DNA of 64,000 nt, from contig NC_056542.1 of the NCBI RefSeq assembly GCF_910596095.1, forward strand, positions 28,588,957 through 28,652,956. Reading direction: 5' to 3'. Shown in pieces: positions 26,601 to 41,600 of the stretch. The DNA is from Thunnus maccoyii. Taxonomy: Eukaryota > Chordata > Actinopteri > Scombriformes > Scombridae. A program made the translations under genes and the position numbers. Positions within the stretch are counted from its first letter, which is position 1. Each line of letters begins with the position of its first letter. Under the pieces are notes generated by a model. It did not search any database and was not told the origin of the DNA. It saw nothing but the letters and a program-made list of their open reading frames with translations.

Positions 26601-29600
26601 AATCTTGTGTGACAGCATTATTTAGTTCATTTAAGTTTTGCTTATTGTTACTTTGTAGATGTTTAAATGATGTATGTGCAGTTTGACACTAGAAGGCTGT
26701 TTTCACATTGATCTGCTGAAGGGGGAACATTTTCTCTGTGCTTACCTTAAATCTGAGTTTAAGATGTTAGAAGACAGTAAAAGCATGATTTGTTGATTTT
26801 TTTTTTTTTTTACCAACGCTCCACCCGCCTTAATCTTTATAAGGTGCTGGAAGCATCAACGAGTCCAAACTTGATAAAAAGAGATTTCCGCACTCTTAGA
26901 TCTATGCAGTATTTCACTTTATTAAAGTAACAACATTACAACATTATAAAAGTGAAATGCTGCATAGATCTTAGTGTGTGGAAATCTCTTTTATCAAGCA
27001 TGATTTGTGACATCACAACTAGTCTAGTATGCAACTTATACAATTGTGATGTGAAAACTTGAAGTCTCTGGTGCACATAACTGAGAATGGACTTTACAGT
27101 GAAGCAGTTAAGCTTTTGAAATGAAAAATATTTAGATATTTGTAGCTTCTGTATTCTTCATCTACAGAGGGAGTAGATGTATTTCAAAGTAGTTATTGAA
27201 CTCACATGTATTTCATTTGGTATTCAAATACCAGACACACTACTTGTTCTACAAAAACAGACCAGGTCAATTGTTAAAATAAAGCTTTCATCAACTAAAA
27301 GCATGCACTTTATGCTTTTATGTTTTTCTCTCTTTCAGTGATGGATTATTGATCAAAATGTGGCCAATGTGCTTAAAAATCACATCCTTACAATACAGTC
27401 AGTACACTTTTGTAGAGTATATAGGGAAATGTCAAATCATCCAACATGAAATCCACAGAGGTTGTAAAAATATTCCTTTATTATTGGTAAAGTTGCATGT
27501 GTTTTATATCTCCTCTTCCATACTCCAGTGACCTGGAGCCTCTGCCAGCTGAGAGACATCCCTCCCAGAAGGATCCAGAGCAGCGCCTGAGAGAGCCAGG
27601 GGCCAACGACAGTGGCAGCACGGCCCCCCGCAGCACCGAGGGCTCCATCTCAGAAGATGTCTTCACCGAGTCAGAGCTGTCCCCCATTCGGGAGGAAGAG
27701 CAAGCGTCTAGTGAGGATCTCCGCCTGGACAAGTCCTCTGGCGCTTCCACAGAGTCTGTGCAAACCGTGACCCAGGTGGAGGCCACCGGCGCCGGCTCCC
27801 AGGTCCCAGCCAGTGCCCACGGCTCAGCCAGCCAGCAGGAAGAACCCGCCGCAGCGAAAGCCTCTGTCACAGCAGAGGACAATCCACCAGACACTGCCAC
27901 AGAAAATGATAGCCAGTCCCCCATGGGATCCAAGCAGCACAGTGTAGAGAAGCCACCAAGCACACCCACTACCACCACCAGCAGCACCACTAGCCAGGCC
28001 CAGGATCCCAGCAGCATCACTTCTCGCCCGGGGTCCCAAAGCTCAGCCACCGCCGGTGCCACAGACACCCCCTCCGTCTCAGCCAGTCCACAGGGGGATG
28101 CCAAGGAGGGGACCGAGGTCTCCAAAACGGACACTATGCAACAAGGGAAGGAGGAGAAGGAGAATGTAGAACAGACGCAAAAGGACGGCACGCAGAACTC
28201 TGCAGAGGGTAAACACACATACTCAGTCGCAGTTAGAAAATGTATTTTAGAAATACAGGTGTAGGATATTTAAGGTGATGAATCTGGCCTAATGTTGTCT
28301 TTAAGCTGCAGCTCTACATCCATATTCTTCAGAGGAGTATCAAAGTGAATTTTTCTCCTCTCTGTCTGCTTCAGAGTCAGTTCTCTCGTGTTAGTTCTTG
28401 ATAACCTTTCCGTTTCCACTCTGCCTTGGTGCTGGTAATTGGAATATAAAGACGAAGGGAAATCGCAGCCTCTCCGTTGTTATCAGCTTGGTGAAGCTAG
28501 CCGGGCTTTATGGGGCTTTATGCAGCTCTTTGATCCCTGGCTCTGGTGGTCTGGGCCACTCCTCCGGGCGATAAGCTAAAGCCTATCAAACACCACAATG
28601 CCGCAAACACACCCAGCACCCAAAGGGGAAACACAGTGACGATTAAACCCAACATCAAAACACCTTCTGAGACAGCATCCACAGAGGTGTCATTTATATT
28701 TTACATACTTCTCTGGTTTTTCAGACAAATACTAAATTCTACAAAGCCTAGAATAAATGCATTTTGTGTTCATTGCCATGTTTAAGATTAAAGGATCATA
28801 CCAGTGGATTTAGATGTTTAACCCTGTAGACTACAGGTAGTAAGTTGGTTTGTTTTTGTTTCTGGCCATGCAGACATTCTGAGACACTGTTATAGATCAA
28901 ACATCCAAAAGAAAGACATCATAGCATTATTGTACCACTATATATTTCAGATAACATATATTTTTAAATGCAAAATTTTGCAAAAATTGTACACCAAATA
29001 GAAGAAGAAAGAAATGCTCCAATCCTGAACGTGCTCAAACGACCTCTGGGTCATAACATTTTTCCCTCATCGCTCAGGCCTTCTACAAGTAACTGACTAA
29101 TTAATCAACCATTTTACCTTTTTATCATTAGAAAATACTTCACTAAATCTATACTTGTAAAACAAAGTTTGCACGTCTTTTGACCAAGATTCATTTAACC
29201 TTTATTCAGGGAAGTTTCACTGAGAGCCCAGCTGAGCAGGTACACCCTGACCACACTCACTGCCCAGTACAACCACAGTCTGATCTGCTGGCTGCTGAGC
29301 AGCTCCACTGGAGCAGTTATGGTTAAGGGCCTTGCTCAAGGGCACATCAGTGGTGGTAATGAGGAAGGTGCAAGTGCTGCTTTTTCACTTTATTGCCCAA
29401 ATTTATCATACAGGTCAGGTATTAAACTGAAGACCTTCTAGTCAGGCTGCTTCTCTAATCTCTAACATTTAGGCCACTGCTTAACCCCAATAAATATCTT
29501 TCTAGTCAGCCAATTCCACAACTGAGCTACACTTATCTTCTCTTACCTTCATGGAACCATTACATGGTTCGCAGCCCATATAATACCTCACTATAGCCAA

Positions 29601-32600
29601 CTTTGCTGCATAATATATCTAATAGCACAGTTTTTTCTAAAGCCCCATGCTTAATAATCAAGCACAGGACACACACAAGCTTGAAATAGCTTTGAATACA
29701 TTTAAAAACTTATATCCGTCAAGTTCAGTTTTACTGAGTTTCACTAGTAATTCCTCCCAAAGCTCTACCTGTTTACCTTAACACCTTGAATCAAATACCA
29801 TATGCTAGTTTAAACTCATGTGATCCAACATTAAACTGATAGGTGCTAAGGATAGTATGGGTATTCTTAAGTGTTTAACTTTTGTGAATGTTGTATTTTT
29901 AAGTAGACTGTTTTCAAATCACACAAGTCAGTGCCTCCTTAAACGCACCAACACCTTTTCTCAACTTTATTACCGCACAGTGATAACATGACTTTATAAA
30001 GGTAGCAGAATGTTCACCATGATGGATTACCTATCTCAAATAAGATGATGTTCAGTGCACTGGAATAAATGGAAAGCAGTGACTGCCTGGAAGTTAGGTA
30101 TTTACTCTAAAAACAGCAAGGTGTGCTCTGGATAAAGGCTGGTAAAATAAATGTAAATAATAGTTAATATGCTAAAATATGCAAAACCATGGCAGCATCC
30201 TTTAATCAGTCTGTGGTTAGCACAGTTTTTGTCTTCTTATCTGACAGTGGCCTCAGTCTGTCACACTAACTGACTCACTTTGTGCCATATAACGCACTCT
30301 AACTGGTCACGTAGTTGTGATTACCAAATAAAATTTCCTCCCCTCTCCCCAAGAAGAAACAGTCCACGACAGTGGGAGAGAGATTTATATTTTCTCCCCG
30401 GCAATTATTGTCAAAAAGAGAGCCAGGCTGCTAAAGCATTTCTAATTCACAGGCATCTCAGCAGGGCTGCCCTTTATTCTGTGCGCATTAGCACAGCCCA
30501 CACAAGTAACAGCAGCAACTTCAAAAACAAGCTGCATTAAGACCAAATTAATGCACTTTGAAAATTGAATTGGTCCCACTGAGCTGCATTGTCTAAGCAG
30601 ATTAGAATTTTTTGGTCTGTCATTATTGCCATTATGTTGTGCTGCCCAACCAGGAGCTGACAACATGTCCAGTGCAATGTCACTGGCACAGTGATTTCAT
30701 TCAGCTTCCTGGGGCTGTGAACTTATAATAGGCCATTGATAATGTACCGTGGGCAGAAGACTTAGTTCTTCTATCAATTATAGTGTGCAATAGTGTGTGT
30801 TGTGTTTCTGGCACAAAAATGACTCATGCATGCTGAAATAGCCAGTAAATAAAACATATAAAACTAGGTCACATAAATAAAACAATTTTTAGGAAGGGAA
30901 TACACAAGTACAATTAATCTAGAAGATGACATTTGATACAGAACAAAGTTCTAATATTTTTGTGGTAGATAAACTATTTTCCATGCTTACAGTAGCTATA
31001 AAGACCCATACCCATTTTTACGCTTTTGTGACTATGCGATAATTTCCTTTTTCAGGTACAGGGTCTGGAGAGAGGCGGAAGCACCGCTCTCACAAGTTTC
31101 TGTGTCTGCGGGTGGGGAAGCCCATGAAGAAGACGTTTGTTTCGAACGCTAGCGCCTCCATGCAGCAGTATGCTCAGCAGGGCAAGAAGCACGAGTACTG
31201 GTTTGCTGTGCCGCAGGAGAGGTCAGTACCTCCTCTACGTCTTCCACTAACCAACTCACCCTGGCATGAATGCATTTGAATACAAGCGAACCATTTTTGT
31301 GATAGCCTATATAAGAAATCATAAAGTATTTAAAATGGAAAAAAAATACAAAGCAGCAGACTTTTGTTTTTAATATAGAAAGCTACAGGGACTTGATCCT
31401 AACATATTCCTAACACACCACCATAGTCAGCTGAGTTACTGAGGCACCTCACCTCTAGCTGTTTTAATATTTGAAACCAATCAAATATGCATTCTTTGTC
31501 AGGTCTGACTCCCACCGTGGCTTCTGCCCATCTCCCTGTGCTGCCTCTGCCAGACAGCAAAATGATTTATTATTCATTCACTCTGCAGGGAAACAGACAC
31601 ACACTTTATTCCTGCTCTGGGGCACACACACACACACACACACAATCACGACCCATGGCAACAGTAAGGATTTACTAAAGCAAGATCTCTGTGTGGCCTT
31701 TCCAAAGCTCATGGTTTTCCCAAATGTATCCTCAGAATGCATGAACTTCTTCTGACCTGCACCAACATGTGTAATATCTTGAATCAAGTGAAGTGAAAAT
31801 AGACTTGGCCTGTTTGTCTTTTTTTCCAAGTTGGATTGCTCAGTTTGGATGTACAGTTGCCAAGTCAGCAGTAGGCGTAATTACATTACAGCTCCTCACA
31901 CAGGAAGGAGACACACTACAAGAAATATTTGCTTTCACAAGAGTTGCGTAATATGTTTATGAATAGATAGGATTCATCTCAATTGCGCTAATAGCTTGAC
32001 TTGATATGTGACTTTATCATTTGAGAAAGATCTGGAATTGATTGGACACAGCGGAGTCGTTGGTTTATGACTCCAGCACATTAACTTTGTTTACTGTATC
32101 TTTTTAGGAGACAAGGAGACATAGGGACAAAAATAGAAATAATTTCATGAGGTGAATCTAATAAGTTATTTGGCCAACCTAACCTTGAGTTGCACAACAT
32201 CTCTCTCTCTGTTTTCAGCACATGTCTATAGTTTTACAGTAGCAACACATACGGTGCTCTCTCAGGCTGCTAGACATTTAACTCAGACAAACAGGCATGG
32301 ACTTTTTGTTGGTCATGGTGCCATAAATGCTTCTTGGTTATGCCACGTATTGAGTGAGTGAGCGCAGTAATAACACTGAAATCCCCCTCACTTCATTATT
32401 CACTGTGAACTTCAGAGCAGTCTTGCTTGTTAAAGCTTTGTTGTTTTCATCCACAGGTTGCGTAGCTACAACATTTCCCACCTGGAAATCAGAGTTTGCT
32501 GTGATGGAGGCTGCTCTTGGGGATAATAGCATAGGGACATCATGTCAGATTCAAAGCTAGTATTAGAAGATGGAGCTTGTATATGTTACTACTCATTGGG

Positions 32601-35600
32601 CCTCATGCAAGAACCACTCATACAAACAGATTCATTCTTAAAATGCACGTAAGAGTGATTAAGAACATTTGTGGCATTCACCATTTTTCTCATAGGTACG
32701 AACAAAATTTACAAGTGGTGCAGGCCTGTCGTACGTGTCATCAATAGATCGTCTCTGCCTTTCTTCACTGGAGAGAAACACTTGTTTGACTTAAAATTAT
32801 AACGTCCTAATTTGAATTGTTTTGGAGTTTAAATATGATACTGAAATTAACAAAAAATTAAATCTTACTAAAAGAAACTTAATGCAAATGTATATTCTGT
32901 TTACCATATATTCATCATCATAGCTGCCAATTTACTGAAAGGTATTTTTAGATTTTATGATTTTTATTGCCATAATTTGGCACCAAAACTTCTATATTTC
33001 ACTCTGACAGCTGCCTCAGTGTCTCTCTGCAGGTCTCTGTCCAGTATCATCAGACTATAATATTCTCTCCTCTAATATCTCTGTGACTGTCACATGACCA
33101 CCTCCCATCACAGACAGCTTTGCTTTAGAAAGAGGTTTTTTAGCATCTAACTCCACGTCAAAGCATTCTCTCTATATTTCTGTCACAGTGCAGAGCTGCT
33201 CTGATGACACGGCAGCTGGATTCATATTTTCTAACTGCTTCAGGTCTGCTGCTACTGACGCTCCTAAATTTGTTACATGTTTGTCTGCTGCTTTCTGAAA
33301 ACAGGACTTGAAACTGCACGCTGTTTTTACTATTTGTAACATTTCTGTGAATGAAACTCGCCCACAAATGGAGCGGAACATGGAGCCTTTTATTACCAAT
33401 TTTAGGGGCGTTGATTATGCTAATGATGACATCTCAGGAAAACGCTTCTCCTCATGAACAGGTGGCATTCACCAGGCTGAAACCAAAGGTTTACAAGTAA
33501 GGGCAGTTGAGAGACTTTTCTGAATCTGACTTGAAACACTCGCACGAGCAAACCTCACAAAGACAAGTCAGAGCGTTTTAGGATAAAAATAATGAGGCCC
33601 ATTATTTTTACTTGTTTTTCTTGGTACTGCAAGCACGCAAAAGTGCGTGGGAGGAGTGATCATAAACTGACAACACAGCGGCTCATACTCCTTTTTTCTT
33701 CAGACGTTGCTAGACTCTGTAGCTTGACCTAGATGGGAGGCGACCCGCATGATGTGTCTTTAAGTGCCCTGGCAATAGTGTGGGAAGAAAGGGAAGCTAC
33801 TGAATGAGCCATACACAACCATGACACTGAATACAGCTCAACCTACTGCGTCTGCCACATCTCTTTCATGTCCACCAGCCCTAGCAACATGACACAAGCT
33901 GTGGTCTGTATTTGTTTGTGATTTTTTCATGAGCTTTGTCATACTATCATATCACATCCTAAACTGTTTACATGGTTGACATGAAAAGGCTTCTTCTTCT
34001 GTTACATGACTGGGCAGTGGGGCATGGGGAGGTGCAAACCCAAAGTCATAGAATAGGAGCAAAAAAAGGAAACGTTTCTTATCATTACCACGACACTTCA
34101 CAAGAAACTGTCCATTCACTATGTATCACAAAGTTGCTCTAATCAGTGTTTTCATATTAACAATGGATCAAATCATTTTGGTTGTACGACTAATTTTCAA
34201 AACAACTACGCTCCAGGTACTTGTCAGGTGCGCTGCGCAGGGGAAACAATAAAAAGTCTTTTTCACAATCTGAGAGATGTCTTAGAAATCTCTCTTTTCA
34301 TTAAACTACATGGCTCAGCACAAAGAAAAACACATTTTTGGCATAGACACAGAAAAAGGCGTCTATTCCAGAACATGTTGCTCAGCTTTAAATTTTAGCT
34401 CAAAATCCTTGGCACTGGTCTTAATATTCTTAAGATTCTGATGTAATGTAGATGATAGTTTTTGTACAAACTGTATACAGTATTAGGAAAACCAGGCTTC
34501 TTATCTCATAGTTTTGTCGGCGTCTCTTCCTCTAGGTCGGACCACCTGTATGTGTTTTTCATGCAGTGGAGCCCAGATATGTACGGTGAGGGGGTCAGGG
34601 GGATGGGACAAGAGCCTGGCTTTATGGTTGTCAAGAAGAACGAGGTGTCAGAAACCGCTGAGGACGAGCCTATCACTGACCTCAATGTCAAAGAATGGGA
34701 GGTAAGGTCTCCTGAGCTAAAACTGTTCCCTCACCTTGCCACAAGTGTACCTGTTGTGTTGTCTCAAGCCAGCCTCACAGTCATGGATTAATGAATTAGT
34801 TATCCACTATGGATTAATCCATAACCTGTGAAACCAGAATCTTACGTGGTGTATTGTAAACTTTATTGTTATATGTTAAATTACATGTTAAACAATTGTG
34901 TTAATTTGCTTCCATTATGCAGTGCTAAGTGTAAATGTATTGTGCTGATCTTGGTTTTTAATCCATCAGAACTGTGTAGTCGTCAAGCCTTAGTTTTGTA
35001 TTCTGCTTCTGTATTTTGCACTTCTGTGTACTGCATTTCTTGATTTGATGATTTTGTGAACTTTAAATCACATTTAAGTTGTGTGAACACTTGCTTTGCT
35101 TGGAAATGTGCTTCTCTGAACTTCCAACCAAAGTGTTTTGCATGTTTGTGTAATTGTTTACTCTTCTCAGTCAGTGTATTGTAGATTCATCACATGTTGT
35201 GTGGCTGTCACTATAGTTGGTCAGCATTTGGCAACCTATTTTGCTGAATGGCAAAAGGCTAACATCATAATGAGTTGCTCAACATATGCAGGCAATGTAA
35301 ACATTGAGCAACTTCACTTTTTTTTGGTTATGAAATCCCCAAAACCCATGTGGCACTGATGTTCAATTTTTCTTTCTTTTTTTTTTTTGGTCAAACAAAC
35401 CCCTCTTTATTACAGAATGTGGAAGTAAGACTTAGGAAGCATAGATGAGGGTTGTCCATCTAGATATTCAGCCATGTGAATGTACACTGGTGCACCAAGC
35501 ACAGAGTGGATGGGATTTAGTCAAATGAGATTGTTTACAAGCTTGTGGATAATGAAAAGGATGCATTCATTGTATGAAGAAATTGATACGATGGACACAG

Positions 35601-38600
35601 AGACCTGGATTTAAATTTTAATGTAAATGAATGATGTAGGAAACAAAATGGACTGATTTGTTTGTCCCTGGACTTCTGGCAAACAGGGGCTACATGATCC
35701 ATTACATTTGAATAAGTAAATAGGAACTTGCTGCTTTACTTTGTGGTGTTGACCAAATTTAAGCAACACCTTTTTTCATGGAGCTTCAAAGATCAAAATA
35801 AGTTTTTTCTAACAAATATAGTTGTGTTGAACAAAAAGATTGACTTTTAATTTTCTTATTTATTTGTTAATTCATTTTAACTTTCCCCCTCTTTTTGTCA
35901 CTCTGGGAAAGTATCGGTCAAAATCCATAAAAAAAATTCAGCAGGAGAGAGTGGTGTTACTGTCTCTTTAAATCCCTTCTGTTATGGGGTGGGATCATCG
36001 TTTTTTCCACCAATAGGGAGCTGGTTTCCCTCCTGTCCCTTGTTGTCATTGGATTGTAGTGATGTCACACAAATCACACGGCGTAAAGACCCCACTGGAA
36101 AAAATGTTTCTATTTTAGTGAAGCAGGCTGCCAGGCTACAAACCAACTCCGTCTCGGGGCTACACAGGGAGAACTTACAGGATCTGTAATGAGACTTCCC
36201 AGCTTCAACCTCGCCCAGAAAGCAAGACATGTTTTCTAGGAGGGTGAAGGACTCAGAGAAACGGCTGACCCCGAAGTATACCTGTGTATGTTCCTTGTGT
36301 CTAGTTCATGATTTCAGTCTCCAGCGATGTAAATTCTTGTTGTTGTTGTTGTTATTAGCAAGTCGCGCTAGCGAAGCTAACTAGCCTGCTAGCCCTTTAG
36401 CCGGTCCGGTCTAGTTCAGTGACTGAGGTTAAACAAAGTGGCCACTATCTCGCCACTATTTGATAGTCAGGACACAGCTCTCATCCGTTGTCTGTCCTCT
36501 TGGCACGATGTATCCGGCTGTGTGTGTCTCTGTAAGCTGTCTGAAAGTTTCCAGAGCAAGGTGGCACTTACAACATGCAGCCTTTCCACCAATTTCTTTG
36601 ACATTATGTTACATTAACAGATATTTTTCAGTCACCAGATATCATATTGAGTTTATAGCTTGCTTAAATGACTGTTACTTAGCTACTTGTGATTTTATTT
36701 ATCTTACTGGTCACCTTTAAATGCTGACCTTCTTCTTGACATTGATCTCTAAAGATAAAAGCTATTTGAAATGTCTTGTTAGCTTAGCCGTTTTCAGGGG
36801 ACAAGTGTACCGAAGTGGGTGCCTCACTTTAGGTGAAGTGTGTCTCAGACGCATTTCTTATGAGGTCGGTAGTTTACCTTCTCTGCTGTATTATTGAGAG
36901 CTGTAAAAAAAAAAAAAAAAAAAGGCAGCTTGTTTCCAAAAAAAGTTGCTTTACATCGGTAGCAACAAGGTGAGTAAAAGATTCTCAGCTCAGATAAAAG
37001 TAATTAATTAAAGGCAGCTTATGCCATCTGTGCTCTGAGAGTGTTTAACAAGACCCCTGTCAGAAGACCTAATAATTAATGGATTTAGTTAATATAACTG
37101 TATGTGTATGTTTTTTGTGAGTTTGTTTATCTCATGCACAAGGCTTCAACTATCTATTCTGTACTGAGACACGGTGGACTATTATACGCCAACGTTAGTA
37201 CAGTGGCAGAACAGAAGCAGTAGCTCTCAGTGGAGTATGCAGCGTGGGGTGTAACTTTGTTGGAATGAAGCCATGCTTAGTTGGTCATTGTGTTGGTCTG
37301 TCTGGGTTGTAGTTTTGTGGATTTTTGCTGCTACCAAACAGAGTTGTTTACTGTTCATGGACTTGGCATGGCAAGTGTTGTTGTATCGCTCAGACCTATT
37401 TTTTGTTGTGCATTCCTGCACCAAAACTTTTATTTCTGAGCAGCTTTCTTATTGACAGTAATTGTATTTTGTGTAGGTTTTTTGCATTTGGGTTGTAGAA
37501 AAATAAGGTTAATTGTCCTTTAGTTTGCTGTTGTTTCTATCCTTTGGTCTGCGAGTTAGATTCTCACTAAATAGGCTCAAATCCAAATCCAGTATGAAGT
37601 TAGAACAGCAGGTTTGCCGAATCTTGTTAATAAAACAGCATCTAATGGTGATCCTTCTGAACATATTACACAAACATGCAAAATGACTGAGTGCCCTTCA
37701 CTTTTACCCAAAGTAAACTCTCAAAATTGGCCTTAAGCCAAGTCCTTTATTGAATCATAGTACTTAGTGCACACAATGCCTTCCAAAACACATCCTTCCT
37801 TCCTCATGGCAAGCAATAGAACTTGAGGAGTTTATTTTCCACCTGTTCCTGTTTTTGTACTACCAGGTAGTGTCTCTGACGGAGTACCACCGTCGGATTG
37901 ATGCTCTAAACAGTGAAGATCTGCGCTCACTCTGCAAACGACTCCAGGTGCCCTGACAGCCCTGTCTGCCCCCCTTCGTCCACACCAACATGGTCTCCTT
38001 TAGGGTCCATACTGCAGGACTTTAGCAGCTGCTGCTGTTGCATACTATCCTCAAAAACACATTTCCCCATTGCTTAAAATAAACGTCATTGGTTAAGTAG
38101 GTTTCATGAGTTTTTGGGCTCACAAGACCTATTGGGCTAAATTGGGAATAACCTCCCAAGAATTTGACTGAAAACATTTTTTTTATCACTTCATTACAGT
38201 GATGAGGATTTCACGTGACAGCAGCCTTATCTCCATGTGTCAGGCTTTCCTTCTTAGACCCTCTGTCATGACATCTTTAATGCTTTAACCCACTAGATCA
38301 GTCTGGTGAACCTATAAGGTAGTTATTAGGTATTTGTGCCAGCTATAGATTTATGCTGTACGTAGGTTTTACATAGAGCATGCAGAAATGTGTGTTTTTA
38401 TAGGAAATTCCCTTTTTTTCTTAAAAAGGAAAGCTATCTTTGATGCTCAAATGAGCTGTATGTAAGGAATGTGGCCTGCATGAGGACTGAACAAGAGATG
38501 GTCAAAGCATTGGAGGAAAAAGAGATGGTGTGTCAGTGAGAGGATGGAAGTAAGACTCCCCCTGACAGGTGAATGATGTTTTGTGAGGACAATGCAGGTA

Positions 38601-41600
38601 GGCCCTATTTGAATGAGGACTGAAACATGAGAGCATCCCAGCCAGCAGTGGCAAAGCGCTTCACAATCAGCCTCTGTTATCGAGAAAGATAAATAACCCA
38701 AACAGTCCGCTGGTCAGAGAAAATGTCAAACAGTGCAGTGCAAATTATTCATTGGGTAGATTTCCTATTCACTTTGCATTCTCCTCTCCCAGACAGTGTC
38801 TTTGCCCACTCTCCCAGTTCTGCCAATCCAATCCTAGTCATCTGGTGATGGAGAGAGGCAGGAAGATATTCAGCTGTCATCATCAAATTGTTGTATTATC
38901 AGTGTGATGCTAGAAAACACTGCGTTTATAATTTTGGCAGGAAAAGTGCTGGATTCAAAACACACAAATGTTGAAATGAGAGCTTTGTTGCTCAGGTTAG
39001 GCTATGATTAAATGCTAGTTTCCTCATGTTACCCCTCTCATCCCAGCCTTTATCCCTTATCTAGAATTCATTATTTACCACTACAGTTTCTACATTTGAC
39101 CCTACTCCAGTCTCACTCAGTGTAAACATAACATCAGCCTAGCTCTGTTTCAAGTTGTAGCTTGTTAGGTGTTACTGCTCTAGATAGCCTAACTAGTTTA
39201 AACTGTTGTTTTAGTAGCCTGATATGATGCAACAAATACTGGCTATAATTGAACCCCATCCAGTATCAGTGCTTTCTGGGAGCTCAAGTTAAACCACTCC
39301 TTGTCAGTTTACATGCATCTCTGACAATAAATGTGTATTTATAGATCACCACCAAGGAAGAGGTGAACTCCAAGCATGGCACGACGTCCATCAAGACCGA
39401 GCTGGAGCCCGAAACATTCAAACCCAACCTCAGAGAACCCAGCGATCTCCTGGAGGCCGACCAGATAGAGAAGGTAGACGCTGCAACACTACGCACACAC
39501 AACCCTCTACAAAGCATATCGTTTATGTAACATATATGCATTTTCCATTCAAGATGTAGCTTTTGTTGTGTCATGTGGCAGACTTGAATGCTATCATGCA
39601 AAAACAGAGGACTCACTGGTTATTTCACTTTCAAATTTGGTGCATGTTAAACAAACTAAGTCATCCATTCCTGGACCACCCTTATTTTACAACATTGTAC
39701 TTGGGAAGTAAATGTATTCACGGCTGTAATAACAATGAGACATCTGCCCACTGCACATCTACTTTGCGTTAGTTGCTGGTGGGTGGAGGAATATATTCTA
39801 CATGAATAGTATTTATAGACAGAGTCGTAGCATGTAGGTGACCTGATGACTCCTCACATCAGGTACAGAAACCAGTAACCAACCCTAACAGGTAACAACA
39901 AGTACTGTATATATGATTCATGATCACAGAAGAGAACATGTACTTTATTATATGCTGCATTATTTAAAATTGATGTGATTTTAAGTAATTTCATCAACAT
40001 TAAGTCTCACAAATAATCAAAGGCAAAGAATGTAGCTGTGGGATACACCCATAAAGGGAAATCTCTGTCACTAACTTTTTATGTTGTTGGAAACGTGGTG
40101 TATACCTTGGAGGCATTGTGGGTTAATGCACACACACCTAAACACACACGTGTCTCCAAATGAGTCCCAGTTGGCATATTGACCAATAGATTGCCAATTG
40201 CGGCTTCCTTTTAATCACCCTGAGGACGTAGCTGGGAGCTTAGACCCGGCTCACAGCGGTGCAGAGGTGAGCCAAATCGGGGCTCATCTGCTCATGGCAA
40301 CGTTTCCAGCCCGCTGATTACACGACCTGCTTTAGCTCCACCACAGGAGGATGTGCTGAACCAACAAGAAAAGAGCAAAGCGTTTAGAGACTGATGAATT
40401 ATTGGAGAATGAACATAACGTTGAAAGGTCTTTGTTCCACACAGCAGAAATGGTGCAGCAGAATTCTGTAAAAAAAGTTGTCACTTTAATTCCATGTTTC
40501 AGGCAGTGTCTTGTTTTATCTGGCCATTAAAATGAAGCATACACTGCACTGCTAGTCCAGCGCGTTTGCGGGCTTTATCTCCCTATGCACCACAGCCGCT
40601 GTTAATCCTTAAGGCTGTCAGCAGCAGGCTCTCTCAGGGAGTGCTGGACCTCTCTTTCTCCTGAGACGGCTCTTGGTGTTTGGAGCCCTGTTACTCCTCT
40701 ATAAACGCCAGACGGTGTTAAAAGGTCACTGCAGATGTAATTGAGCATTGGCGGCTGTGGCCTTTCAGTGTTTCATTTCCTTTCTCTTTTTTTTCACCTC
40801 CTTTTTCTTTATTATTTCCCTCTCTCCACACAGCTTGCCAAGAATCTCCCACCACGGACCATCGGGTACCCATGGACGTTGGCCTTTGGCACATCAAAGC
40901 ATGGCATGAGCATTAAGACACTGTACAGAGCCATGCAGGGCCAGGATACCCCAGTGCTCATGGTCATTAAGGACAGCGACGGCCAGGTAAGCTGCAAATT
41001 CAACAGAAACATACTGTAGAGGTTTTACTGTAACATAAGTTTCTCCTAACTTTCCTATTGAGGTTAGAGATGTTCCTAGTAGACGGTAATCAGTTTCTCT
41101 TGTGTTTTGTTTCTCCAGGTGTTTGGTGCGTTGGCATCTGAGCCTTTTAAAGTCAGTGATGGCTTTTATGGCACCGGAGAGACCTTCCTCTTCACCTTCA
41201 ATCCAGAGTTTGAGGTACACTGCCCTCCTCTGCTTGAAGATGTTGGATTTCTGTTAAATATAACGTTTTCTGAAATTTAAATTAAGTTTTAGATTTAGAC
41301 ATTAGATAAGCAGGGGGTATTTTTTAATATACAATATACTTAATGCTTAGAGGACACCAAGAAGAACTGATCTATGTATGGCTGTTATTGCTTTAAAGTT
41401 GCACTAATCAATATTGTAATATGAACAATGGGTCAAATCACTGTGTGTAATGTGGAAGGGTTTGCTGGTAGTGACAAACCCACAGAGTATTATTACTCAC
41501 CTCAGCTCTACAGGGCTTTTTAGCTTCTTTTAGCTCATTGTTTTGGTTTTACACTCTGCGTCTTTGCTGTTTTGGTTCACTCTCAGCAGCTGCAGAAGGA

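Noticed and set aside
27481..28218. 245-codon - strand frame
   Set aside because: It is the antisense shadow of the GC-rich oxr1 linker exon.
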